64,000 bases of DNA from positions 928,314-992,313 of the forward strand of contig CAVOJY010000006.1 in the NCBI GenBank assembly GCA_963696405.1. The letters are read 5' to 3'. The DNA is from CAVOJY01 sp963696405. GTDB lineage: Bacteria; Chloroflexota; Limnocylindria; Limnocylindrales; CSP1-4. The notes under the pieces were generated by a model. The model was not told the DNA's origin. It did not search any database and was given only the letters and a program-made list of their open reading frames with translations. Of this stretch, positions 26,586-34,803 are shown in pieces. The first letter of the stretch is position 1. Each line of letters opens with the position of its first letter. The position numbers were made by a program, and so were the translations under genes.

Positions 26586-27834
26586 CTACTCGGCGCGGAG
26601 GGCCGCGATCGGCTGGAGGTAGGCCGCCCGCCGGGCCGGGTACAGTCCGAAAAGGAGGCCCACGCCCACGCTGATGAGCGCGGCGACGGCGACCGCGGCC
26701 GGCGTCACGATGGCCTGGACGGGGCTGAACGAGCCGATGAGCCAGGCGAAAGCGAGCGCGAGGAGGATCCCCAGCGCCCCGCCGATCGAGGTGAGGACCA
26801 CCGCCTCCACGAGGAACTGGCCGAGGATGTCGCGGCGCCGCGCCCCGAGAGCCTTCCGCAGGCCGATCTCGCGCGTTCGCTCCGTGACGCTCACCAGCAT
26901 GATGTTCATGATCCCGATCCCGCCGACGATGAGGCTCACTCCCCCGATGAGACCGAGGAGGACGGTGAAGACATCGGCCGTGAGGGCGGCGGTCGCGAGC
27001 AGGTCCTGCTGCGTCGAGACCGTGAAATCGTTCGGGATCGCCCTCGTGCAGGCGGTGCCGCCGCCGGAGGATGTCGGTGGCATCATCCTGGACCTGCGTG
27101 GTGGCGTCAGCGTTCCTGGCGGAGATCGTGATCGTGCTGAGGCTGTCGCGCCCGAAGATGCGCTTCTGCGACGTCGTGATCGGAACGACGACGATGTCGT
27201 CGCGGTTGAAGAAGCCCGCGATGTTCCCCTTCGGCTCGAGCACGCCGACGACCTTCAGGCGCAGGGTCACGGCGCCGCCCTCCTGCACGTACCTGACGGT
27301 GAACGAGCGGTCCACGGCGGCCTTCGTCCCGAACAGCGCCTTTGCCGTGTCTCCGCCCAGGACGGCCACCGGGGCGGCCGCCGTCATGTCGCCGCTCGTC
27401 AGGAACCTGCCGTACTCGACGCCCCAGTCGCGGACGGCGCTGTAGTCCGGGCTCGTGCCGACGATCCGGGTGCTGCGCGTTTCGCTGCCGGCGCGCAGCT
27501 GGGCGTATCCGCCCTGCTCGGGAACGATGGTCGTGGCGTCGGGCACCGCGCCGGGTTCTCCAGGGCAGCCAGGTCACCGAAGGTGATCGATGTCGGTGCC
27601 CCCGGCGGCCGACTGGAGGAAGGTCGTCGAGCGGGTTCCCGGGGTGACGAACACGGCGTTCGTGCCGAGTCCCTGGAGCGACGACTGGACGAGGTCCGAG
27701 GCGCCCTGCCCGACCGACACCATCCCGATCACGGCGGCCACGCCGATGGTCACTCCGAGGATGGTCAGGAACGCCCGGAGCCGGTTCGCGGCGACCGAAA
27801 CGAGCGCGGACCGGATCGTCTCAGCGATGGGCAC
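26586..27834 (-). pseudogene. MacB/FtsX-type ABC transporter permease, frame broken twice
   Basis: Start ATG 27834 gives MPIAETIRSALVSVAANRLR and a first helix (FLTILGVTIGVAAVIGMVSV). Around 27570 coding shifts to the periplasmic MacB-like region (DWGVEYGRFLTSGDMTAAAP, VAVLGGDTAKALFG, KVVGVLEPKG). Near 27060 it returns to the first frame for the FtsX domain: LGLIGGVSLIVGGIGIMNIM, LVSVTERTREIGLRKALGAR and the last two helices, ending LQPIAALRAE. About 415 codons. All parts are present, so intact function is possible if the breaks are sequencing errors. It overlaps the ATPase gene by 14 bp. Confidence 0.85.
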
Positions 27835-28573
27835 GGTCGGACTCCAGCACCCGGAGGCCGGGCTCCTCGTCGTTGTCCCCCTCGAGGTCCTCGACGATGA
27901 GGCCGTCGCGGAGCCTGATCTGCCGGCGAGCCTGGGCCGCCACCACCGGCTCGTGGGTGACGATGACGAGCGTCCGCCCGGACTCGTTGAGTTCGCGGAA
28001 GATCCGCATGACCTCCTCGCCGGTGGCCGTGTCGAGCGAGCCCGTCGGTTCGTCCGCGAGGACGAGTGCCGGGTCGGTCACCAGAGCGCGGGCGATGGCG
28101 ACGCGCTGCTGCTCGCCGCCGGAGAGCGCGTTCGGGTGATGGTCGGCGCGCGCCTGCAGCCCGACGGAGCGCAGCGCCTCCATCGCCCGTCGCTGGCGGT
28201 CGCGGTCGCCCCGGTACGAGAGTGGCAGCGCAACGTTATCGAGCGCGGACGTCCGGGCCAGGAGGTTCCACTGCTGGAACACGAACCCCACGAACCGGTT
28301 CCGGATCCGTGCCAGCTGGTCGTCGGTGAGGCCCGCAACGTCCGTGCCCGCCAGCCTGTAGGTTCCTCCGTCGGCTACGTCGAGGCAGCCGATCAGGTTC
28401 ATGAGCGTGCTCTTGCCGGACCCCGACGGCCCAACGATTGCCACGAACTCGCCGGGCTTGATGATAAGGTCGATGCCCCTCAGGGCGTGGACCGCTGCCT
28501 CGCCGGTCCCGTAGGTCTTCGTGGTCCCGCGCATCTCGACGACGGGCGCCGGAGTGTCGCCGTGCCCGGTCAT
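27821..28573 (-). CDS. ABC transporter ATPase, MacB/LolD type
   Basis: 250 residues. Walker A GPSGSGKSTLMNLIGCLD, Q-loop FVFQQWNLLARTSALDN, signature LSGGEQQRVAIARALV, Walker B LVLADEPTGSLD and H-loop IVTHEPVVA are all intact. It pairs with the MacB-like permease and the HlyD-type adaptor to form a MacA-MacB-like efflux or export system, powered from the cytoplasmic side. Starts and stops overlap in both directions (ATGA with the adaptor, 14 bp with the permease), indicating one operon. The transported compound is unknown. Confidence 0.94.
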   Translation of the reverse strand: MTGHGDTPAPVVEMRGTTKTYGTGEAAVHALRGIDLIIKPGEFVAIVGPSGSGKSTLMNLIGCLDVADGGTYRLAGTDVAGLTDDQLARIRNRFVGFVFQQWNLLARTSALDNVALPLSYRGDRDRQRRAMEALRSVGLQARADHHPNALSGGEQQRVAIARALVTDPALVLADEPTGSLDTATGEEVMRIFRELNESGRTLVIVTHEPVVAAQARRQIRLRDGLIVEDLEGDNDEEPGLRVLESDRAHR

Positions 28574-29604
28574 GACGATGCAGGGAGGACGATCGTCTGA
28601 CCTTCGCTCAGCCCGGAGACGATCTCCGTCTGTCCGCCGTTCGTCAGGCCGGTCTCAACCGGCACGTCGCTCGTCCGACCGTCGCCGCCGACGACCGTCA
28701 CCGTGGGCTGGCCGTCCACGAGCCGGACCGCCTCGGTCGGCACCAGGAGGGCGCCCTCGCGGCGGGCGATCACGACATTCACCGTGGCCGTCATCCCCGC
28801 TCGCAGCCTCGGCTCGGCCTCGGGCAGGCAGATCGTGACCTCGTAGTTCGTGACGCCCTCGACCTGCGTCCCGATCGTACCGATTTCGCAGACCGATCCC
28901 TCTAGCTGCGTGTCCTCCAGGGCGTCAAGCGTCACGGTCGCGCCCTGTCCGATCGACAGCTTGGGGAGGTCGATCTCCGACGCTTCGGCACGCACCCGCA
29001 GGCGCGCCAGGTCCTGGATCTGGACCGTCCCGCTGAGCCCCGCCGCTCCCGGCCCCATGACGACCGCGGCTCCCGTCACCCGTTGACCTGTTTCCAGCCC
29101 TACGTCGGTCACGGTGCCGCCGATCGGGGCGGTGAGGGTCACGTCGCGCAGCGCCTCGCGCGCCTGCGCAAGCGACGCCTGCGCGGCTGCGATGGCGGTC
29201 CGATCCGCATCGAGCGTGGCGTTCCGGACGGCGTCTGGCAGGTCCTTGGTCGTCTCGTCGCGATCGGCGACATACCGCGAGCGCGCGCTGGTCAGTGCCG
29301 CCTGGGCCGCCTTCACCTGCAGGTCGATGACCGAGGTGTCGAGTTTCGCCAGGCTCTGGCCGGTCCGGACCACGTCACCGTCGCGCACGTACACCTCGGA
29401 GACTGTCCCGGGCGTCTCGAATCCCACCGTGCGGGTCTGCTCGGGCTCCACTGATCCGCTCAGCTCGACGGTGACCTCGATGGGGCCGCTGGTAGCGGTT
29501 GCCGTGGGCGGCTTCTCCGTCTCACGGAAGGGCTGGGCGACAACAACGACAACGGCCGCCACGACCGCAGCGGCGAGCACGAGAAGGACGATGATCCGGC
29601 GCAC
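28570..29604 (-). CDS. HlyD/MacA-type membrane fusion protein of the exporter
   Basis: 344 residues from a GTG at 29604, 6 nt after a GATCAT -10 box (leaderless). One N-terminal membrane helix (IIVLLVLAAAVVAAVVVVVA) anchors it. Lipoyl-like halves are GFETPGTVSEVYVRDGDVVR and DVTLTAPIGGTVTDVGLETG, flanking a short helical hairpin. The beta-barrel part includes VDGQPTVTVVGGDG and VETGLTNGGQTEIVSGLSEG. It would sit outside the membrane and join the ABC transporter to its substrate path. It is the first gene of the operon adaptor-ATPase-permease-GNAT. Confidence 0.9.
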   Translation of the reverse strand: MRRIIVLLVLAAAVVAAVVVVVAQPFRETEKPPTATATSGPIEVTVELSGSVEPEQTRTVGFETPGTVSEVYVRDGDVVRTGQSLAKLDTSVIDLQVKAAQAALTSARSRYVADRDETTKDLPDAVRNATLDADRTAIAAAQASLAQAREALRDVTLTAPIGGTVTDVGLETGQRVTGAAVVMGPGAAGLSGTVQIQDLARLRVRAEASEIDLPKLSIGQGATVTLDALEDTQLEGSVCEIGTIGTQVEGVTNYEVTICLPEAEPRLRAGMTATVNVVIARREGALLVPTEAVRLVDGQPTVTVVGGDGRTSDVPVETGLTNGGQTEIVSGLSEGQTIVLPASS

Positions 29605-29646
29605 GGCGCGATGATCTCACGGACGGCGCGATTCCCGCGCGAGGCG

Positions 29647-30501
29647 TCAGCGAATCCCGGTGTCGTACTCGACGTCAACCCGCTGCGGAACCTCGCCGGG
29701 GCCGGTGACGCGGACCGTGATCAACCCCGGCGTTCCCATGAGACCCTCGACGGGCTGCGGTGCCATCTCGTAGACGCCGGGCGCGAGACTCGTCTCGTAG
29801 CGTCCCCCTGCCCCGCTCGTGACCCGGGCGACGTCGCGACCGGTCGTGTCGGTCACGATGAGGACGGCGCCCTCGACCGCGCGCGGTGCGCAGGCCGGGT
29901 CCGGCGGGTCCCGCTCGACCGGGCAGACCGGTCCGGCCGTCACGAGCCCGACCACGACGCTGCTGCCTTCCGGGAGCTCATCGCCGGACTCCCGGACGAG
30001 TCGGACCGCGCGGTCGGGACCCACGCTGTACACCCATGAGTGGCCGCTGATACAGCCTGCCGGGCAGTCGCCCCAGCCGATCAGGACCGTGACCTCGTAC
30101 CCGGGTCCGATCTCGCGGACCTCGTACCAGCTTCCCTGGCCGATCAGGCCGGGATCTCGTGGGCCGAGACCCGCGAACCGCGGGTCACCGGAGAGGACCA
30201 GGGCGACCGCTTCCTGCTCGGTCGGCGGGCCGGCCGCGACCGAGGGGACCGGAGACGGCGAGCCGCGCGGGCCGGTCAATTCGTCCGGTGTGACAGAGCC
30301 GCCCAATGCCGGGGTCTGCCCCGGCTCGGCAGTCGCCGACGCACCCGGGACGGAGGTACCGGGACCATCCGGGGAGGTCGTCGGCGCGCCCGAACCCGCC
30401 GAGCACGACACCAGGAGGATGGACGCAGCCACGAGCAGACGAAACCGGAGGAGCGGCAACATCGCCGAGGGCGGCCCCGGACGACGTGGCGACGGACTCA
30501 T
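29647..30501 (-). CDS. Lipoprotein with a C-terminal Ig/carboxypeptidase-regulatory-like domain
   Basis: 284 residues from ATG 30501. A signal peptide with a lipobox (ASILLVSC) puts it on the outer face of the membrane, followed by a Ser/Pro/Thr/Gly-rich linker to about residue 90. The middle (about 95-185) is a compact domain with GQGSWYEVREIGPGYEVTVL and cysteines in GDCPAGCISGHSW. The C-terminal part (GAVLIVTDTTGRDVARVTSG, GGRYETSLAPGVYEMAP) resembles a carboxypeptidase-regulatory beta-sandwich. It sits between the exporter and LemA genes on the same strand. Function unknown. Confidence 0.82.
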   Translation of the reverse strand: MSPSPRRPGPPSAMLPLLRFRLLVAASILLVSCSAGSGAPTTSPDGPGTSVPGASATAEPGQTPALGGSVTPDELTGPRGSPSPVPSVAAGPPTEQEAVALVLSGDPRFAGLGPRDPGLIGQGSWYEVREIGPGYEVTVLIGWGDCPAGCISGHSWVYSVGPDRAVRLVRESGDELPEGSSVVVGLVTAGPVCPVERDPPDPACAPRAVEGAVLIVTDTTGRDVARVTSGAGGRYETSLAPGVYEMAPQPVEGLMGTPGLITVRVTGPGEVPQRVDVEYDTGIR

Positions 30502-30584
30502 GCGCGGATGACGTGCGGTCCTCGTCGGCGGTTCCGGTGGGGCGCCGCGGGGGTGGGCATCAAGGGGCTGTCCCCTACGGCGGC

Positions 30585-31172
30585 TCACCCGGTGGTTCCC
30601 GCCCCCGAGACCGAGATGTCGGGGCGCTCGCGCTCGTCCGGTGCGGCCTCGAAGAAGTCGCGCGACTGCCAGCCGAAGAGACCCGCCAGGAAGACCGCCG
30701 GCGCCTGGCGGATCGTCGCGTTGTGGAGGTACACGGAGTCGTTGTAGAACTCGCGCCGGGCCGCGATGAGCGTCTCCAGGCGCTCGATCTCGTCCTGGAG
30801 GGCCGAGACGTTCTCCTGTGAGCGCATCGCGGGGTACCCCTCCATCACGGCGAAGAGGGAGCGGATAGCGGCGCTCGTCGCGTCGGACGTGGCGGCCTGG
30901 CGCGAGAGGGGGTCGGCCGGTGCATAGGCGGCGCGCCGGCGCGTGACCTCCTCGAGGACGTCGCGCTCGAAGGCCATGATCCCGCGGACCGCCTCCACCA
31001 GGTTCGGAAGCTCGTCGTGGCGCTGTCTCAGGGCGACCTCGATGTTCGCCCATGCCTTGTCGGCCCGCTTCTGGAGCGCGACGACCGAGTTGTAGGTGAC
31101 AAGGCCGACGGCCAGCACGAGCACGAGGACGAGGCCGATGGCGAACGCGAGCACGGCCGGTACGACGGGCAT
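30585..31172 (-). CDS. lemA: LemA-family membrane protein
   Basis: 195 residues. One N-terminal membrane helix (AVLAFAIGLVLVLVLAVGLV) is followed by the conserved LemA helical core: YNSVVALQKRADKAWANIEV, LRQRHDELPNLVEAVRGIMA, and near the end RREFYNDSVYLHNATIRQAP and FLAGLFGWQSRDFFEA. LemA proteins have a short or no cytoplasmic part and a helical extracytoplasmic domain; their role is poorly known. Its ATG shares one base with the stop of the GIDE-like gene (TGATG), so the two are translated together. Confidence 0.92.
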   Translation of the reverse strand: MPVVPAVLAFAIGLVLVLVLAVGLVTYNSVVALQKRADKAWANIEVALRQRHDELPNLVEAVRGIMAFERDVLEEVTRRRAAYAPADPLSRQAATSDATSAAIRSLFAVMEGYPAMRSQENVSALQDEIERLETLIAARREFYNDSVYLHNATIRQAPAVFLAGLFGWQSRDFFEAAPDERERPDISVSGAGTTG

Positions 31173-32287
31173 CAGACGGCGCCTCCGACCTGCAGGAGAA
31201 GGACCGCGGCCGACGCGACCGCGAGGACGGCCCCGCCGAGGCCGATCCAGAAGCGGGCTTCATGCCTGCCGGCGGCCTGGGTGGGGGTGCCCTCGTGGAT
31301 GGCGAGCGGGCGCCCGGCGATCCCGGCGATGACCAGGTCGTTCGGCCCCAGTTCGTAGTCGAGGCCAGTGCCCTCGCCGGCCGTTCCCGGGCGGGAGCCC
31401 GGTGCACCACCCGCGTCCCTCGTGGCGTTCGGGTCGCCCGGATCCAGCTCCGGGGACCACGCCGGTTGCCCTATGCCGAACCCCGGGATCGCGGCGTTTC
31501 CCCATGCATCCCTCGCGGTGGGACGCAGCGTCCCCTTCGCGAGCGCCTCGGCCAGGTCGGCGGCGATCTCCGGGTCGTCGAGCGGCGAGGCAGCTTCGCC
31601 CGACTCATCCGCCGCGAGGTCGGGCAGCTCCCCGTAGGGCACGGCCGCCCCGATGACTGTGATCGTGTCGCCCGGCGCCACCCGCTCCTCCCGGTACTCC
31701 AGGCGCTCGGCAACCGCGCCAAGGCTCACGAGGTCGGACGGCCCGAAGCCGTCGTCTGTCCCTTCGGTCGCGGCCATCCCGGTGCGCGGATCGTGGACCG
31801 TGAGGAGCGCCGCGATCTGCGTCTCGCGGTCCTGCTGCGTCATCGTCATGGGAGTCCCGGAGTTGAGATCGAGCTCCGGCGGCGGGTCGCCCCACACGCC
31901 GGTGCCTCCGGTGAACCGCGGCTCGATCGACCAGGTCGCACCCACCGGGAAGACCACGATCGCACCAGCCTCGTCTCGCAGCCGGAAGCTCACCGAGCGC
32001 TCCTCGTCGAGGACCGTGTCCGTGTCCCTGCCCCGGTGACGGACGATCCGCGAGCGGTAGTGGACGCACGGGACGCTCTGCAGGCGCGAAACCAGGGTGG
32101 TTGGCCCCGGCTCGACGGTGCCCGTCAGACTGACCTCGCCCGCGGCCATGCTTGCCGTCGATGAGCAAGCGATGCTCGACACTTGCGCGGCCGTGCGATA
32201 GGCGAGGAGGCCACGAGCGAAGACCGCGAGGCCGCCGGCGATCCCGAGTAGCGACAGGAAGATGAGCCAGGGGCCCGACTCGATCAC
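31172..32287 (-). CDS. GIDE-domain membrane protein (bacterial relative of MULAN/MUL1)
   Basis: 371 residues from a GTG at 32287, 6 nt after TACGAT (leaderless). A helix at each end (LIFLSLLGIAGGLAVFARGL; ARFWIGLGGAVLAVASAAVL) encloses a large domain. The core matches the GIDE/BAM fold of mitochondrial MUL1: SLTGTVEPGPTTLVSRLQSV, PCVHYRSRIVRHRGRDTDTV, FRLRDEAGAIVVFPVGA and YREERVAPGDTITVIGAAV. There is no RING finger, so it is not a ubiquitin ligase by itself. It is translationally coupled to LemA. A role in envelope stress is a guess. Confidence 0.82.
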   Translation of the reverse strand: MIESGPWLIFLSLLGIAGGLAVFARGLLAYRTAAQVSSIACSSTASMAAGEVSLTGTVEPGPTTLVSRLQSVPCVHYRSRIVRHRGRDTDTVLDEERSVSFRLRDEAGAIVVFPVGATWSIEPRFTGGTGVWGDPPPELDLNSGTPMTMTQQDRETQIAALLTVHDPRTGMAATEGTDDGFGPSDLVSLGAVAERLEYREERVAPGDTITVIGAAVPYGELPDLAADESGEAASPLDDPEIAADLAEALAKGTLRPTARDAWGNAAIPGFGIGQPAWSPELDPGDPNATRDAGGAPGSRPGTAGEGTGLDYELGPNDLVIAGIAGRPLAIHEGTPTQAAGRHEARFWIGLGGAVLAVASAAVLLLQVGGAV

Positions 32288-32368
32288 GCCGCAATCGTAC
32301 GGGAGGCGCAGCGCGCTGAGGGCGGTGGCCTGGCCGGGAACGTTCGGGGGGCGCGGCGAAACCCCGGG

Positions 32369-33277
32369 TCAGCCTGCGCGCAGGACGACGATGTGCTGGT
32401 GGACGATGTTCGGGACGAAGCTCCGCGGGTAGCCATACGGCCGCAGCCGCGTTCCCGCCTGGTACCAGATGAGGTCGCCCTTCGGGACGAAGCCCGCGGC
32501 TGAGGCGCGCGCCGCCAGGTCCGCGGCGGTGAACCGGTAGCGGCCGTCCTGGTAGGCGTCGCGCACGATGACCGCAGCGTAGCGACGGTCGCGAAGGACG
32601 CGGCGCAGCTCGCGGAAGACCTCCTCCATCCGGTCGAGGTACTCGCCATAGCTCGTGCTGTTCGCCAGGTCGGCCGGCGAGTCCGTGACCATGGCGTAGT
32701 CCGTCCGGCGGTTCGCGTGCTCGCGCGCGAGCGGTCCACCGGACATCGTGATGCGGAGTTGTGGGTTGTACGGTGGATCGGTGGCCACGAAGTCGACCGT
32801 GCCGTCGGCCATCCCCGGCAGGAGGGTGAGGGCGTCTCCGGTCAGCAGCTCGCACCCGGATGGGTCGAAGGTCCGCGGACCGCCCGGATCCGACGCCCCC
32901 ATGTCGGCGAGCTGAGCGCCCCGGCCATCCCGCTCCGCGAGCGCCTCCTGGACGACCTCCTCGTAGATCGCCGCCCAGCGTGGCTCGAGCTCGAAGCCCA
33001 CTGCCCGCCTCGGCGCCCGGCAGACCGCTGCGCCGAGCAGCGTGCCGCCCACGCCGGCGAACGGGTCGAGAACGAGTTCGCCGCCTCGCGTGAAGAACTC
33101 GATGAGCCGGGCCATGAGCCGCGGCGGTTTGTTCGCGCCGTGCGCCTTCCGGAGCTGGTGCCCCAGCTCCGACGGGTACGCAGTCGTCCAGAGCGACTTC
33201 GTGAAGTAGAGCCACTCCTCGCCGGAGAGCTCGTTCAGGTCGTTGTCCGGGTGGACGGGCGGGCGGGTTTCGCTCAC
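32369..33277 (-). CDS. Solitary DNA methyltransferase (N4-cytosine/N6-adenine type)
   Basis: 302 residues from GTG 33277, overlapping the MFS stop by GTGA. The AdoMet-binding motif is LVLDPFAGVGGTLLGAAV (about residues 68-85), and the catalytic D-P-P-Y is in VDFVATDPPYNPQ (about 165). The motif order, AdoMet site before DPPY, is that of gamma-like amino-methyltransferases. Early residues contain SLWTTAYPSELGHQLRKAHG. No restriction endonuclease is adjacent, so it may be an orphan regulatory or protective methylase. The recognition site is unknown. Confidence 0.88.
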   Translation of the reverse strand: MSETRPPVHPDNDLNELSGEEWLYFTKSLWTTAYPSELGHQLRKAHGANKPPRLMARLIEFFTRGGELVLDPFAGVGGTLLGAAVCRAPRRAVGFELEPRWAAIYEEVVQEALAERDGRGAQLADMGASDPGGPRTFDPSGCELLTGDALTLLPGMADGTVDFVATDPPYNPQLRITMSGGPLAREHANRRTDYAMVTDSPADLANSTSYGEYLDRMEEVFRELRRVLRDRRYAAVIVRDAYQDGRYRFTAADLAARASAAGFVPKGDLIWYQAGTRLRPYGYPRSFVPNIVHQHIVVLRAG

Positions 33278-34683
33278 GCAGGAACCTCTTGGGCGGTGGC
33301 CTCTTGCCGTGTCAGGAGACGGCGGACCGGGTTGCCGAGGATCCACAGGCCACCGGCCGCCACGGCCGCGGCCGCCGACACGGCGATCCACGTGGGCGCC
33401 CCCGGGGCCAGGTCGAGCATGAGGCCCCCGACGGGAGGACCCACGGCCGAGCCCAGGCCGACGGCCGCCCCGAGCATCCCCTGGTACCGGCCGCGCACCG
33501 CGACCGGGGACAGGTCCGCCACGAACGACGCCTCGTACGGGTAGACGAGCATCTCCCCGACGGTGGCGAGGATGACCGCGAGCGCCAGCGCGGGCACGGC
33601 GCCTTCGGGCCCGACGACCGGCGCGATGGCCAGGTAGGCCAGGCCGTACGCGAGGAGACCGAGCGCCATTGCTCGGGGCTTCAGCATCCGCTCGGTCGAG
33701 CTCGTCACCCGCAGCTGGAAGAGGACGATGAGGATGCCGTTGAACGCAAACAGCAGGCCCCACGTCGTTGTCGAGACGCCGAGGTCGCGGTTGGCGTGGA
33801 TCGGCAGCGTCGCCACCCACTGGAAGGAGACCGCGTGGATGACGACGCAGACGGGCAGGAAGGCGAGGAAGATCCGCCGAGCAAGGGCAGGGTCGGCTGC
33901 ATCGAGCGTAACGCGCGATCGCGCGGCTTGCCCGAGCCCCGCATAGAGCGCGTCGGGGTCGATCGGCACCACCTCGGTTGCCGGTCGACCTCCGCCCGAG
34001 CTGCCCGAGCTACCCGAGTTACCCGACCCACCTGGCGCCGCAGGCGCGGCCCTGGCCCTCGCCGCGTGGGTTTCCGGCTTCGTCTCCCGGAAGCCGAAAA
34101 CGAGGATGAACGTATACCCGGCCAGGATGACGCCCGAGATGAAGAAGAGAAAGCTGTAGCCGAGAACCGCAAGCCCGGCGCCGATCGCGGGGCCGGCGAT
34201 CCAGCCGACGCTCGCGGCAACCGTGAGAAGGCTGTAGGCACGCGGGCGTTTCTCCTCCGGGACGACGTCCGCCACGGCTGCGCGCGCCGCCGGGATGAAC
34301 GGCGGGTCCACGAGCCCGAGGACCATCGTCAGGGCCCCGACTGCTCGAAGGTCGCTCACCTGTCCCATGAGCGCCACGACGATCGCCGTGAGGGTGATCG
34401 ACACCGTCATCACGATCTTCCGCCCGAACCGATCCGCGAGCCAACCGCCCGCCGCGTTGGAGAAGATCGAGCAGATCGAGTAGGCCCCCAGGACGAGCCC
34501 CGCCTCCGTCGCGCTTGCCCCGAGGTTGGACACCAGGAAGATCGTCAGGAACGGGAAGATGAGGCTGAACCCGAAACTGGCGACGAGGTCGCCGGCGGCG
34601 AGCACGAAGATCGCGCGGTCGAACTCCTGCCGCAGCTCGCGATACGCGCGGACCGGCCCGAGCCGGCCCCAGGCTCCACTCAC
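33274..34683 (-). CDS. Major facilitator superfamily transporter
   Basis: 469 residues from a GTG at 34683, placed 6 nt after a GATACT -10 box (leaderless). Twelve hydrophobic segments; the MFS motif A is AGGWLADRFGRKIVMT after helix 2. A central cytoplasmic loop (about residues 195-245) contains a Gly/Ser-rich linker. FVADLSPVAVRGRYQGMLGA marks the second half. It probably exports drugs or metabolites by proton antiport. It is divergent from the large LuxR-type regulator gene across 120 bp, a common arrangement for regulator and target, but that is inference. Confidence 0.9.
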   Translation of the reverse strand: MSGAWGRLGPVRAYRELRQEFDRAIFVLAAGDLVASFGFSLIFPFLTIFLVSNLGASATEAGLVLGAYSICSIFSNAAGGWLADRFGRKIVMTVSITLTAIVVALMGQVSDLRAVGALTMVLGLVDPPFIPAARAAVADVVPEEKRPRAYSLLTVAASVGWIAGPAIGAGLAVLGYSFLFFISGVILAGYTFILVFGFRETKPETHAARARAAPAAPGGSGNSGSSGSSGGGRPATEVVPIDPDALYAGLGQAARSRVTLDAADPALARRIFLAFLPVCVVIHAVSFQWVATLPIHANRDLGVSTTTWGLLFAFNGILIVLFQLRVTSSTERMLKPRAMALGLLAYGLAYLAIAPVVGPEGAVPALALAVILATVGEMLVYPYEASFVADLSPVAVRGRYQGMLGAAVGLGSAVGPPVGGLMLDLAPGAPTWIAVSAAAAVAAGGLWILGNPVRRLLTRQEATAQEVPA

Positions 34684-34803
34684 CGGGCAAGTATCGCAAA
34701 TGGGCGGGGGCTTTCATGAGACCTTTCCTATGCGTGGCTCCAAGGCACCGCAAACCCATTCTGGCCCTAGGACGGGGGGTGGTCGGGCTCGTATGCTTGG
34801 GCC

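Noticed and set aside
32369..34683. DNA methyltransferase and neighbours as a restriction-modification or defence island
   Set aside because: No endonuclease, helicase or specificity subunit is adjacent; the coupled gene is an MFS transporter.
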